Source of the DNA: Hygrocybe punicea
Taxonomy: Eukaryota > Basidiomycota > Agaricomycetes > Agaricales > Hygrophoraceae
Assembly: GCA_963556145.1 (NCBI GenBank)
Contig: OY744465.1
Location: 6,820,001 to 6,884,000, forward strand
Length of the DNA stretch: 64,000 nt
Direction of reading: 5' to 3'
Shown: positions 1-12,100 of the stretch, one piece after another
Position numbering within the stretch: the stretch's first letter is position 1
Layout of the letters: each line of letters begins with the position of its first letter
The notes under the pieces: model-generated
What the model was told of the DNA's origin: nothing
Database searches by the model: none
The model's input: the letters and a program-made list of their open reading frames with translations, nothing else
Program-made: the position numbers and the translations under genes

Positions 1-463
1 GGAACAGTGGGAAAGGGAATGAGGACAACAAGTCCCCATCCCTCTCCCTGCTGCCCAGCCCTCTGTTGCCTCCCCCGCCTCCCCCGCCCACCACACCTCA
101 CGAATGGGTACGGCCACGTCAATTGACGTGTGTACGATATTCGTGAGGTGTTCAGGCCACCCGCCCTTTCACGGAAGGTGCATATAAGTAGGTATTTTTC
201 ATTTTTTTAAATATACGTAGAGATTTGCAAAAGAAAAGAAAAAACAGGTATACCTACTGAAAACCTTGTGAAACGTAGACGCACATGTTCGCGAGATGGA
301 GGCAGGGCTACAGGGAGAGGGGTGAGGCCTTGTTGTCCTCATTCCCCCCTCACTGTTGTTCTTGCCCCATCCAGCCTCGTTGTCGCTGTTTCCTTCGATG
401 TCGATGTCCTCTCGAAAGCCGTGCACACGTCAATTGACGCGGCCGTACCCATTCGTGAGGTGT
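1..463. repeat. Foldback-like repeat cut by the assembly gap
   Basis: A perfect 23-bp inverted repeat lies at 93-115 and 441-463, the second arm ending exactly at the run of Ns. Inside each arm is a CGTCAATTGACG palindrome. The segment 185-310 resembles 12935-13065 inside the hAT-like element, so this is dispersed repeat DNA. I see no gene in it. Confidence 0.6.
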
Positions 464-563
464 NNNNNNNNNNNNNNNNNNNNNNNNNNNNNNNNNNNNN
501 NNNNNNNNNNNNNNNNNNNNNNNNNNNNNNNNNNNNNNNNNNNNNNNNNNNNNNNNNNNNNNN
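464..563. other. Assembly gap of 100 Ns
   Basis: Exactly 100 undetermined bases, the usual placeholder for a scaffold gap of unknown size. It sits between an inverted-repeat arm on the left and the right arm of a foldback element on the right, so a strong hairpin probably broke the assembly. Confidence 0.98.
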
Positions 564-932
564 CAAGGAAAAAAGGACAGTGCGACAGTGCCAACAACAA
601 CGAGGATTGCCGCCCTCCCGACACCTCCCACACCCCGCAATCCACCTCGAAAATGCAGTAGCCATGTCTATTGACATGTGCCTGGCTTTGCGAGGTCATT
701 GAATGGGCAGTGGGAGAGCATCGGCAACATTGTGCAGGCCGAATCATTCTTACAGTTGGAGCCCTGTGTGCAAAACACCTTGCCTCGCAAACAAAAATGT
801 AATATTATGCGCCAGTAATGACATGGATATAGTTCATGTATATAGCTTCATCTACTCAAAATCTTTTAAGTCGCGGTCACTCCAAAATGCGGCCGCGGCC
901 GCGGCAAATAAATGTACAGTTTATACAGCATA
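564..932. mobile_element. Right arm of a second foldback element in the lodA-like gene
   Basis: This stretch matches the right arm (about 1911-2279) of the complete foldback element at 1112-2279 and ends in the same terminal ...CAGCATA. It is followed at 933 by GGAACC and then by lodA-like coding sequence on the minus strand. The left half of this copy is in or beyond the gap, so its target duplication cannot be confirmed. Confidence 0.75.
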
Positions 933-1111
933 GGAACCATCCTTGGTAATAACATCATCCAGACGGGTCGACGGCCACCTTTTGTGGAAGTAAAAATGAT
1001 TTGATCTGGATATCTACCATGATCGCTGCAGGGACTAACCAATGTACTTCACACAAGGAAAAATCGCTTTGCCACGGCAAACTCAGGTTCCCAGTCAGAT
1101 ACCCTGGCGCC

Positions 1112-2279
1112 TATGCTGCATAAATTGTACATTTATTTGCCGCGGCCGCGGCCGCATTTTGGAGTGACCGCGACTTGAAGATTTGAGTAGATGAACCTAT
1201 ATACATGAACCAATATATCCATGTCATTACTGGCGCATCTTCATATTACATTTTTTGTTTGCGAGGCGAGGCGAGGTGTTTTGCACACAGGCTCCAACTG
1301 TAAGAATCGGCCTGCACCTGGCAGGCTGCACCATGTTGCCGAGTGCCGACGTTCTCCCACTGCCCATTCAATGACCTCGCAAAGCCAGGCACATGTCAAT
1401 AGACATGGCTACTGCATTTTCGAGGTGGATTGTGGGGTGTGGGAGGTGTCGGTAGGGCGCCGAGGTTGTTGGCACTGTCGCACTGCTGCTGCCTCTGCCT
1501 ATGTCATGGTCCTTGCCATTCTCCACCTTATCGTTAATGCTGTTGTTCAGGCCGTCCTCGCCTTCGTTCTCATGTCCTCGTTTGTCGTACTTGTTGTCTT
1601 CGTTTGTCGTACTTGTTGTCCTCGTTTGTCGTACTTGTTGTCTTCGTTTGTCGCACTTGTTGTCCTCGTTTGTCGTACTTGTTGACAGTTGTTGTCCTCG
1701 CTTCGTTGTTGCAATTTGCAGCTGGCTTCTACCGTACCCATTTAGGAAAGTCGGAGTTTTACGTGAAACCAATGACACGATTAACGACAACATGGATAAC
1801 AGGGAGACGTGGACGGCTCACGAAGATGCGGACGGATGAAGATGTGGACGACTCACGAAGATGTGGGTCACACAGTTGAAGACAATATCGACAAGGAAAA
1901 AAGTACAGTGCGACAGTGCCAACAACATCGGATGGCCGCCCTACCGACACCTCCCACACCCCACAATCCACCTCGAAAATGCAGTAGCCATGTCTATTGA
2001 CATGTGCCTGGCTTTGCGAGGTCATTGAATGGGCAGTGGGAGAACGTCGGCACTCGGCAACATGGTGCAGCCTGCCAGGTGCAGGCTGATTCTTACAGTT
2101 GGAGCCTGTGTGCAAAACACCTCGCCTCGCAAACAAAAAATGTAATATGAAGATGCACCAGTAATGACATGGATATATAGTTCATGTATATAGGTTCATC
2201 TGCTCAAAATCTTCAAGTCATGGTCACTCCACAATGTGGCCGCGGCTGCGGCAAATAAATGTACAGTTTATGCAGCATA
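1112..2279. mobile_element. Foldback element with about 370-bp inverted arms, inserted in lodA-like exon
   Basis: The ends are TATGCTGCATAAA... and ...TTTATGCAGCATA. The arms, about 1112-1486 and 1911-2279, are inverted copies of each other, and the centre holds a minisatellite. GGCGCC occurs directly outside both ends (1106-1111 and 2280-2285). Removing the element plus one GGCGCC restores an uninterrupted lodA-like frame reading D-G-K-M-A-P-G-Y-L-T, which supports a 6-bp target duplication. No transposase is encoded, so it is a non-autonomous MITE or foldback type. Confidence 0.9.
1574..1683. repeat. 22-bp minisatellite, five copies
   Basis: Five head-to-tail 22-bp units beginning GTCCTCG or GTCTTCG and ending ACTTGTT. 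Alternate units differ by C/T at one position, suggesting amplification as a dimer. The array forms the core of the foldback element. Confidence 0.95.
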
Positions 2280-4202
2280 GGCGCCATCTTTCCATCGCCA
2301 TGATTAACCCTGAAAGGTGGCTTGGCGCAACGTTGACTCGAGTCCTCGGGTATGATGAAGGTGTTCGTCATTTTAATGATCCACCCAACTTCGATGCCAG
2401 GATATAACGCATCTCCGATTGTTGTTTCCAGAATGGCACAGGTAAGCATTTCAGGTTGCTCCTCTTTGCCGTAGTCCTCGATAGCCTTTTTCGGTGAATG
2501 ATCTGGTTCCACATAAAAGTTACTGGAACACCATTGCTCGAAACGGCTGTACTGCAGCTTTGTAAGTGCTGCAAACCGCTTGATAGCCAGTTGTGATTCG
2601 TGGCGGATTTCGCCAGGCTCAAGTTCGTCACCTACAATTATTGTCACCCCAACATAATCGCTACAACTAGGTGACATGTTGTACTCACCTCCATCCCCGG
2701 AAAGGCGAGGCATATACCTTGTAGATGCCTGATCCTTGTTCTGGCAATCAGGTTTCCTGAGCCTGTCGAATATGTGCTTTCGGAGAACATCATTCGATTT
2801 ACTAGTATCCTTGAGTTTAGACTCCATGCTAGGAAAGTACGCTAAGCCGTCGGGTCCTAAGCCCAGAAAACTAAATTGACTTCCGATCCTATAGGAGGAA
2901 ACAATAATACGACTCACCATGACCTTGACACGCCTTCTCGTTGGTCCAAGAAATAGCATGGACACAACTCAATACAGACCAAATATCTCTGTAAAATTTG
3001 GTGGTTTCGTTGGACTTGGTTTTCGATGCTCCATCGTATATGTCCTCAATAATATCATAGATTGTTGTAGGTGCACGGATACCCCAGCCGAATTTCGGTG
3101 GTCCAGAGCCAACTGTGGCTTTGTGCTTTGCAGCGATACATCTGTGTGGTGCTATTTAGTGCGATGAACAATAGTGTTTAACTTGAAAAAATACTGAACA
3201 GTCTATCATTGTACATGTTCCTGACAGTCAAGGCCACCCAGCCATCAGAGATGTCATCAATCCAATCATCGTTGTCAAATTCGGAGATAAGGTCAGGATG
3301 GGGTTCACGAATGTTTCGGATGGATTTCGAATACCCAAACCCTCCAAGGAAGATGAGACGGCCCACTTCATCAACACGAAGCTCGCCGAGATAAACATCG
3401 GTGGGTGTGAATGCTGAGCCTTGGAATTGTCCTATAAGTTTCTCAACCTGCTGTTCATCCCCAGCTTTCTTCTGGATCGTTTTTGGCCTGGGATCAATGA
3501 TGAGAAGGGAACGTTTCTCTATATCCATCTATTGAGGGCGCAATGAGTTCAAGTACTGCATATATCTACACTTACTATATTTCCTTGGATCTTTCGATTG
3601 CGTGGCTCAGTCGTGCACTTTTGGAACCTGCCTAGTCGAAAGTTGGGGCAAAAGCTAATGGATAATGTTTTGATGAACAATACCTTTGAATATAGTTGAA
3701 GCTGGTTTCTTGTTCGCAACATGGACTTCCCATTCCAATTTGTATCCATTGTCGTTGTTTATTTCGCCCAGATTGTTCCAATCTTTGTCGTATGCGTAAG
3801 CTCTGAACCGAGCTGCCTGATGAGCGATGTGAGTGAATAGACTTTGGAGAACGAGAAGCGCAAATTGTAACCTGTCGCCTTATTGCCTGAGTACTGGACC
3901 GAAATGTGAAACCGTCGTAAGGCAAATTTTCATCACCAGGAACCTCTGGACCGGAAAAGTACTCCTTCGGAGCATTCCCTACTCGTGCAAAAGCGATTGA
4001 AGGAAAAATCTCCACAAAGGCGATTTCGCCTTCAATGGAGCCGTAATGACGACCACGGCTGGGATCGTGTTCTGGTAAGTAATATTTATCGGGAAGGGTG
4101 GGAGCGGTCATGGTGATGCGAGATGTGGACTGTGGATGTGAGCAGCAGTCTAATATTGAATGGTGGATGTAGACAATCAAGCTAACCTATATTCTGATAG
4201 AA

Positions 4203-4790
4203 CAGGTCGAAAGATGGGCTCAGATAGGAATAGTTGTGGGAATGCAAGGAATGCGCCTTTCAGGAAGCTAGAGTCGATTGACAGGAAAAATGATTGACCT
4301 TTTGCGTACTAATGCAAGGGTCCAGAACCACCACGACGAATGATGGTATCGGATAGGAATGTGCAATAAGGGAAACTTTAAGGAAGGTAGATTCCATTGA
4401 CAGGAAGAATGTATGACCTCATGCGACATAACAATAAACGGGCAAGGAGCCATGATGGATGATGGGCTCGTATAGGAATAGTTGCGGGAATGCGATAGGA
4501 TGATAAGCGTCAACTGACAGGAAGAATATATAGTTTACGTGCGACACACCTATATGGGAAGGATTGACGACGGATGATGGGCTCAGATAGGAATAGTTGT
4601 GGGAATGCGATAGGATAAGCGTCAATTGACAGGAAGAATGTATAGTTTACGTGCGACATACCAATAAGCTGGAAGGATCCACGACGGATGATGAGCTCGG
4701 ATAGGAATAGCTGCGGGAATGCAAATGAGATGGGAGCTTTCTGGAAGCCGTATTGACGGGAAGAATGTATGAATACCTATGCAACGAGAA
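4203..4790. repeat. Tandem repeat of 114-129 bp in a divergent promoter
   Basis: Five diverged units each carry (G)ATAGGAATAG, at about 4223, 4352, 4472, 4586 and 4700, with TTGACAGGAAGAATG-type blocks between them. The array fills most of the ~980 bp between the lodA-like start (4111) and the VioB-like start (5093), so it lies in their shared upstream region. ORFs read across it are short and repetitive and are not genes. Confidence 0.85.
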
Positions 4791-5047
4791 GGGACCACGA
4801 CAATTGCGATCAACCTTCCTTATTTTCAGTGAGCGCGAAAGGGCAAACTGCTAGCGCGCCAAATAGATGGATAACTGGCAAATATGGTAAGAATGCATGG
4901 AACACTGGTTATGTTGACCCTTGGACCATTATTGGAATAGGCAGCTGGACTGGAAGAAATCGATTGATGGCACGCGAATACGGCAAGGACAAGAAACAAC
5001 CCATGAGAATGGCGACCCCAGAAATGACCGGAAAACGACGTTCAGTT

Positions 5048-5061
5048 TACATATATACTCC
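5048..5061 (+). promoter_or_regulatory. Candidate TATA box of the VioB-like gene
   Basis: CATATATACT lies about 36-42 bp upstream of the ATG at 5093. Its position suits a core promoter with a very short 5' leader. This is inference from sequence and spacing only. Confidence 0.35.
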
Positions 5062-6685
5062 CTGATGGGTGAGATCGCACCCTATCCCTGCCATGTCTCA
5101 TCCCATTTTCTCCGACCTAAAGCGTCCAAAGGTTTGGACATGGGGTGATTTGACAGAGCACTTGCGAACCGCCATCAAGGTCGAACTGGCCACCATTCCA
5201 CCCTACCTATATTCCTATTATAGCATCAACATCAAAGACACTACAGATGACGAGAAAAAAAGTGCTATCGAGGCTCGCCGAATGCTTCGTGGTTCGTAGT
5301 CTGATCTGCGCGTTGTATTCAAGTTTCTGCTAACAAGCTTTCATAGTCATTTTCCAGCAGGAAATGCTTCACCTATCCTTGGCTGGAAATATTTTTCAAG
5401 CCATCGGTGGATTCCCTCAGTTATATGGTAAAGGTGTCATTCAGGAATATCCTGGCAAAATGATAGTCCCAGATGTTCCTATAAGTTTGGCGCCTGCGAG
5501 TACCAGCAATCTTCAAACTTTCGTAGCGGTGCATAGACATCAATTCACTCCCATCATTATATTGATCTAGCCCGGGCCAATCTTACCAGATCGAACAGCC
5601 GCATGTCCATTCCATCCCTGAAGTGGAAGAAACTTATGGGAGCATCGGAGAATTTTATCAGGGTGTGGAAGAAGGTACGACATACGCCTGTCCCCGAATT
5701 GTCTTTACTCAGTGTCTGCCAGGTATCAAAGTACTTTGCAAAGAAGGGTCACTCGATTTCATGAATGAAGATCGACAGTTTGACAAAACCGATTTTTTTG
5801 ACGAAACGATGATCGTGATTCAAGACAAAGAAACCGCCTTGAAAGCTCTGGAGTTAATTGTCGAGCAAGGAGAAGGAGGCGTGGACGTGATAGATTCACA
5901 CTTTCAGATATTTCTTTATCTCGTCAAGCAATCCGAATCGAAGATGTGGAAGTGTTATGACATGGTTGACGATCCTGGAAAGGCGACGTACCCAAAACCA
6001 GTGGAGAACGTAAGGGAAACCAATCTACTCTCACATGTGCGGTCCATGCTAAAAGAATCTTGCCAGCTTGCCAATGCTTTCGATGCAGCGTTCTGCTACC
6101 TCCTGCTGACAATCGAGTCGTTTTGGTGCGAAGAAAATCTGGATAGTCAAGTCTTGATATGAAACATTCACTCCCTCATGACAAACGTTTTCACAAACCT
6201 CGCTGACATCAGCAAATCGGCAAAAGGTTCTGCGAGACTTTCTGGTCTGGAGAGGTCTGGCCCAGACCAATTTTGTTCTGACATGATTTTCACAACAATC
6301 CAGACACATCAGACCACGACAGCTAAGATACTATGGTGGTGGCAGACCCTCCAGACCATTCAAGACCACTTATATAAATTTCGAGAACCAGATAAAATTA
6401 TCGCTAAGTGTAAACCAGCTAACTTACGATATAAGTAGGAAGTACTAATAAGTTCTCACATTATATAGAAGTAAGTATGGTCCGTGCGGTTTTCAACCGT
6501 GTGAATATTTCAATGCATTCCATCACCCTCGTGCAACAAACGGCAACCAAATGCGCTCCCATGCTCCCAAAGCCAATGACAAGACAGGCTACACGAACGG
6601 TGATCAATGCACCCCAAGGCTGAATGTGCCGTGGAGTTGGTGTACCACCTAAATGTAAGCCTTTTCGCTTTTTCAATTACTAGTA

Positions 6686-7291
6686 AGGTAGGCCCAGTTC
6701 AGTCGCGGGGGCATCACATGACTAAAGCATGACAAGACGTTACATTTAATACTGAATCTCCACCATTATCTCAATTTTGCCTTGAAATGAAATTTCTCTC
6801 CTGATTGAGCACCTACATTTTATAGACAAATATATTTTGAATACAATGTAGGTTTCCGATCATTGAGTTTCAACCTTGATGAGGAGAAATTAAGTCACAA
6901 TAAAGCTGTGGCTGATTTGTGTTGACCCAAAAAAAATTCAATGGGAAGACAAAAACACAAGTCTCGGAATCTAGGACAATATGCAAAGAGGAAGTACTCA
7001 GAGACTGACCTGGACAAGGATGCATATCGAAAAGGGCTCAATGGGAAGCAAGCTGCCTGGGCTGCCAAAAAGTACCGAGGACATCATGTACTCCCAGATA
7101 CATATATGGAAACACTTCTCACACAGAATATTCAATACATTATTTTGAAAAGCTTTTTCAATTTACAACTTCTACATATTATTTAGCAGGATTTTTTGTG
7201 AGGTACACGTCGACGCGTTGACACTTTAAATCAGCAGGTCACAGTCTGTCACAAATCATGTGATGCCCCCACGACTGAACTGGGCCTACCT
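6686..7291. mobile_element. Pogo/Tc1-type MITE nested in the VioB element
   Basis: The terminal inverted repeats begin AGGTAGGCCCAGTTCAGTCG at 6686 and end with the complement at 7291. TA flanks both ends (6684-6685 and 7292-7293), the target of Tc1/mariner/pogo elements. The 606-bp element encloses one short ORF with a helix-turn-helix-like start, so it is probably a deleted pogo-like element. Confidence 0.85.
6941..7186 (+). pseudogene. N-terminal fragment of a pogo-like transposase (HTH)
   Basis: 81 codons inside the TA-flanked MITE. The basic start followed by YSETDLDKDAYRKGLNGKQA resembles the psq/CENP-B helix-turn-helix that begins pogo/Fot1 transposases. No DDE catalytic part remains. 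The placement in a TA-flanked element supports the reading, but similarity over such a short stretch is weak. Confidence 0.4.
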
Positions 7292-9151
7292 TACACTACT
7301 CTCAAATATAATGACACCAGCTTACATGCAACGGAGACACAACGGCGATGGCAGCAAACAACATGCGGCAAAAGACAACACCTCAAGGTGGACAACAGAG
7401 AATGGACCCGTTGCGCTCACCGCGGCAAAGTTAAGTTTTTCATTATTTTCACTAATTATCAACTGTAATGATGGCCACCACAGTGACATAGCCAATGATA
7501 GGCAACGAAGCCCAAGCAACATGGCCCTCCTCAAGGTATGTAAATTACATGCGAAAAATATTACCTCGTGCCCAACGCCCAGACCCACAACCGCAACGCC
7601 CAACGCCTCCACCACCAACCGAAGGCTATGGCCCTGAACACCCCAACGGCGACCAATGCAAGAGTGGAGATAAGATGAAAGCAGCAGGGGCTAGCATGCC
7701 ACCCACTGTAATTTGTTTTTATTTTTATTTTGCCCATTACTATGATACCCACGCCCAGCTCAGTGACATGCACCTCAACGTCTCCACGCACCACACGCAC
7801 CACGAACAAGAGCCAGTGCAGGGTACCAATGGCAACCAGGAGGAGACAATGACGAGTCTGGTGCAACAGAAGCAGCGGGGGCTGGTGCCCCACTGAGTCG
7901 GTACATTTTTCTCTTTTCTTGTCTTGTTTACTGACTGACTCTGGCCGTGCCCAGTTCACACCCATACCCGTATACACGCCCACCTCAATGTCTGTACCGA
8001 CAACGCCCACAAGACACAAGATGCCCAGCATCGGACGACGATGGCGGTGCGAGGGAATATGGGCAGACGGGCAGCGGACGCGGTGAGCGTGGTGTGCCCA
8101 CCCCAGCTGGCAAAGGTACGATTTTTTTCGCATCTGTTACTGACCAACTATGGTGGTGCATACCCACGCCCACACTCCTGAGCCCATGCCATCACGCCAC
8201 TCCCAGGAACAAAGTATGGTGACAAAGCCACTGCCAGCACTGAACGACCCTGCCCATAACGGTCCTGATGGACACATGGGCAACACCGAGCCCAGGGCCA
8301 TGTGCAACGGACAGGAAACCCAGCCGAACAATGCCCGACACCGAATGCGTCAACCAGCCAAGCCCACCCGTACGCTCCCAGTGCTCTCTCCCTGTGCACC
8401 TCTCTCTTCTCCCCCTTCTCCCTTTGTTTGCCCCCTCTTCCATTCTGCCCATATTGATGGATAATGATGACAGGTGGTGCATGATGAAGAGAATGGAGCA
8501 TGGATACACGTTGCGAGGATGGTTGCTGTATTGGCTCTGGATAATTTATCTTTTGAGTTTGTTATCAATGTATTATTTTTCTGTTATTCTATTGTTATAA
8601 TACATGGTCTGGAAATCTGTCTGAGCTGGTCTGGGAGTGGTCTGGTCCAGATGACGCCATCTGGAAGTGGTCGGGAGAAATTAGAATCTAACATCATGGT
8701 CCGGAAGGTTTTATGGTCTGGACTGGTCAGGCCCAGACCACCCCAGACCTGTCAGACAAATTGCTGATTTGCTGATGGACATTATTGTCCAACAGAAGGT
8801 TAAAGTCAACGACGTCGACAAATCCGCTGGACCACGTTTCAAATTCTTTTCTACCGAAACTCCCAGCGGGGGCCCGATTCAAGGTCAAGAAGCAACTCCG
8901 GGTCGCCTAGATAATCTCTCTACGTTGCATAAAGCAATCTTGACCGAACTTGATGCCGTGGGAAATGCTGGTGGTGATGAATTGAAAAAAAGGATTAGCA
9001 CCCATTATGGAGTCTGTCAAACTGATTGGGCCTCCGAGTCCTAAGGCCTAACCTGTAACGTAAAGTTTGCTCAAGTCAGGGTACATGTACGATATATATA
9101 AATGTAACATGGTTGTTTTTTGACCCTTGACTTTCCTTTCTTCCCGTTATC

Positions 9152-12100
9152 ATGCTGAGGGCATTCTATGATGGTACTCGATGCAATGGGGGTCAAGTCA
9201 TAATAATAATTATTGCTGTTTGCAGCTGAATTGGCGCCGCGTGACTTTTCATTCAAAAAAGGCATTATATCACCCGAACGATATATCGCCCATAACTCAA
9301 GAACCAGACCTCATGGGACATAAGTTATATAGGGTTTTTTTATTGCCTGAATGAGATCTTGTGCCCCCCAGCTTTAATTTTTAGATAAATTGAGTTTGAA
9401 GTGACATCAGTCCCTTGGCCCTTTAAGCAATGTTAGCTCCATAACACAACAACCATTGCTTGGAGAGACAACTTTTGGTGATGAGAAATGCTTGAATATA
9501 CTGTTAGGAGTGTGCCCAATAGCTATTTTGTGAAATGTTAGCATTTGAAAGGTGCCCTGGTGCTTATGCCCAATGTATCATCATATAGCACCTGGAACAC
9601 AGATCCATTTGCTTCAAAAACTATGGGAGGCACAAGTTCACATACATGGGAGAATAAATCATCACCTGAGTCTGTTAATCTGAACAACCTTTGTTGCACA
9701 AAATGAGTCACACTACATGTTTCAACCTATGAGTTCATTATTACCATAAGCATACATCAGAATGGCAGACTCGGGTGATGATTTATTCTCCCATGTATGT
9801 GAACTTGTGCCTCCCATAGTTTTTGAAGCAAATGGATCTGTGTTCCAGGTGCTATATGATGATTAGTGTTGCCACGGCTCGGTCCGGCTCGGCTCGGCTA
9901 CGGCTAACAACGGCTAACCCATATATGGGTTGTTAGCCGGACCGGACTGTTGTGGAACGGCTAAACCACGGTTAGCCGTCCAAAAAAGGAAATTAATAGC
10001 GGACAACCACCAAGGTCACCAATCTCACCACACAAACATGCGGAGCACACCAGTGACACCACGCCAACAGCCACAGCCACACCAGCTCGCGACAACGCAG
10101 GCCAACCCAAAACAAAGGCCAACGGCGACCAGCAGAGGGGCGAGGAATGAAGCGGCAACGTGCCCACTCCCGCTATGTCTTTTCTTGAATCTTTGTTTTT
10201 TTTTACTACCAACTTATTTCTGATTACAGCACAAATTATCTCGAGGCAACAGCTGCCCGGACAGCAGCAGCAATGACCAATGACCACGGCGACGGCAAAC
10301 AGCAGCAGTGGCAACGACGGCAACAGCACTACATCAAATGAGGTGACTGTCATTTTGTTGTGATTTACTTCCCCAGTTCATCGGGCGGCTTCTGTTGTCT
10401 CCACCCATCGCTTTCGACTGCCCACTGCATGCCGCACCTCATTTGGACTGATAACTTCTGGCTGGGGCTGCCCAATCGCGCGTCCCTTCACTTTGCACCC
10501 CCCCACCTCCTCCAAGCTTTGTTCGGCGGTTCCTGCTGCTGCCTCCCACTGATATCGAGCACACAAGGCATCTTTGAACCCCCCGCACCTCATTTCACAT
10601 CAAAATGATAGGCCGGTGCCAGCCAATCGCGCGTGCCATCACTTTGCCCCCCCCACCTCCTCCAAGTTTTTTTGGGCGGTTCCTGCTGCTTCCCCCTAGC
10701 AATTTCGACTGCCCATAGCACCTCTTAATCCCCCGCACCTCGTTTGGCTCGAAAACGACAGGCTGGGGCTGCCCAATCGCCCATGCCATCACATTGTCCC
10801 CCCCAGCACCCCCAAGTTGTTTTCGGCGGTTCCTGCACCTTCCACCCGACGATTTCTACCACCCACGAGATGGCACAATGCCCCGCACCTCGTTTGGCCG
10901 GAAATCGACTGGCTGGGGCTTCCAAATCGCCCATGTCATCACATTGTCCCCCACAGCAGCCCCCAGCTGTTTTCGGCGGTTCCTGCACCTTCCACCCGCC
11001 GATTTCGACCACCCACGACATGTTACAATCCCCTGCACCTCGTATGGGCCGAAAACGACAGTCTGGGGCTACCCAATAACCCACGCCATCATATTGTCCC
11101 CCTCACCCCCCCAAGTTTTTTTTGGTGATTCCTGCACCTTCCACCTGCCGATTTCAACCATCCATGGCATCTTTCAAGCCCCCGCACCTCGCTTGGCCCG
11201 AAAACGACAGGCTGGGGCCTCCCAATCGCCCACGCCATCAATGTGTCCCACACCCACCCCCCAATTTTTTTTCGGTGGTTCCTGCTCCTTCCACTGGCCG
11301 ATTTCGACCACCCACGACATGGCACAACCCCCCGCACCTCGTTCGGCCGGAAATCGACAGGCTGGGGCTACCCAATCGCCCACGCCATCACGTTGTCCAC
11401 CCCACCCACCCCCAAATTTCTTTCGGCGGTTCCTGCTGTTTCCACCCACCGATTTCGACCACCCACTGCATGGTACAACCCCCCACTCCTCCTTCGGCCT
11501 GAAAATGACAGCCCGGGGCTGCCCAATCACTCGCGCCGTCACTTTGCCCCCCAACCTCAACCACCTTTTTTGCATTCGTTCCTGCTGCTTCCACCCGCCA
11601 ATTTCGACCACCCATGGCATGGCACAGGCCTCTGCACCTCGTTCAGCGTGAAAACGACAGCCCGGGGCTGCCCAGCCACCCGCGCCATCACTTTGCCCAT
11701 CCACCCCTCCAAGTTTTCTTTGGCGGTTCCTGGTGCTTCCACCTGCCGATTTCGACCACCCACGACATGATCCAACCCCCCACACCTCGTTTGGCTCGAA
11801 AATGACAGGTTGGAGCTTCCCAATCGCCCACGCCATCAATTTGTCCCCCACCCCCCCCCCCCCAAGTTTTTTCAGTGGTTCCTGCACCTTCCACCCGCTG
11901 ATTTCGACCACCCATGACATGGTACAACCCTGCGCACCTCGTTTAGCCTGCAAACGACAGGTTGGGGCTTCCCAATCGCCTGCACCATTAATTTGTCCCC
12001 CACCCCCCTCCCAAGTTTTTTCGGCAGTTCCACCTGCCGATTTCGACCACCCACGGCATGGCACAATCCCCCGCACCTCGTTTAGCCCGCAAACGACAGG

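Larger units (their letters stand above)
933..4111 (-). pseudogene. LodA-like quinoprotein amino-acid oxidase, interrupted
   Basis: Resembles LodA/GoxA oxidases, which use a cysteine tryptophylquinone (CTQ) cofactor and release H2O2 and ammonia. The start is ATG at 4111. Exons are about 4111-3872, 3816-3684, 3631-3577, 3528-3215, 3125-2918, 2888-2286, then, beyond a foldback element, 1105-1040 and 978-933. Family marks seen in order: an early FPSIAFARVGN block; a DGFTFR block before a spliced AARFRAYAYD; WEVHVANKK; SLLIIDPRPKTI; LGELRVDE; NDDWIDDISDG; GIRAPTTIYD; ALYPGIEVGW; and, after the insertion, LSLPWQSDF followed by a cysteine and HWWPSTRLDD. The 61-bp intron at 979-1039 is predicted from that motif. 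The gene is broken by the element at 1112-2279 and again at 932; its end lies outside the window. Without the insertions the frame reads through, so inactivation looks recent. Confidence 0.85.
6207..8777. mobile_element. TIR element with GGTCTGG subterminal repeats, inserted in VioB-like gene
   Basis: The ends carry an inverted CATCAGCAAATC (6207-6218; complement at 8766-8777). Both subterminal regions (6240-6370 and 8605-8760) contain many GGTCTGG/CCAGACC copies. GA precedes and follows the element; a GACAT duplication with a shorter TIR is also possible. Removing it restores the host reading frame. No transposase ORF was found. The stretches 6440-6680 and 7300-8600 are low-complexity, many-frame-open DNA without a recognisable gene. 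The superfamily is not assigned. Confidence 0.75.
5093..9044 (+). pseudogene. VioB/ferritin-like domain protein, interrupted
   Basis: Resembles the ferritin-like domain of VioB/RebD-type iminophenyl-pyruvate dimer synthases (Pfam 'Ferritin-like'). The start is ATG at 5093. Exons are 5093-5291, 5347-5528 and 5590 onward, with introns of 55 and 61 bp. Motifs: AIKVELATIPPYLYSYY near the N-terminus; VIFQQEMLHLSLAGN (E and H ligands); FVAIEQP across the second splice; YGSIGEFYQG; VEQGEGG. TGA at 6160-6162 lies in frame before a well-kept N-I-H-S-L-M-T-N block. A 62-bp GT-AG intron (6149-6210) could remove it, but would also remove that block. A 2.57-kb element sits at 6207-8777; excising it rejoins A-D-I-I-V-Q-Q and leads to a C-terminal exon ending at 9044. 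The gene lies between lodA-like and lodB-like genes. The substrate is not inferable. Confidence 0.8.

Noticed and set aside
7260..8600. Many overlapping ORFs inside the VioB element
   Set aside because: Low-complexity AC/GT-rich filler with all frames open; no motif.
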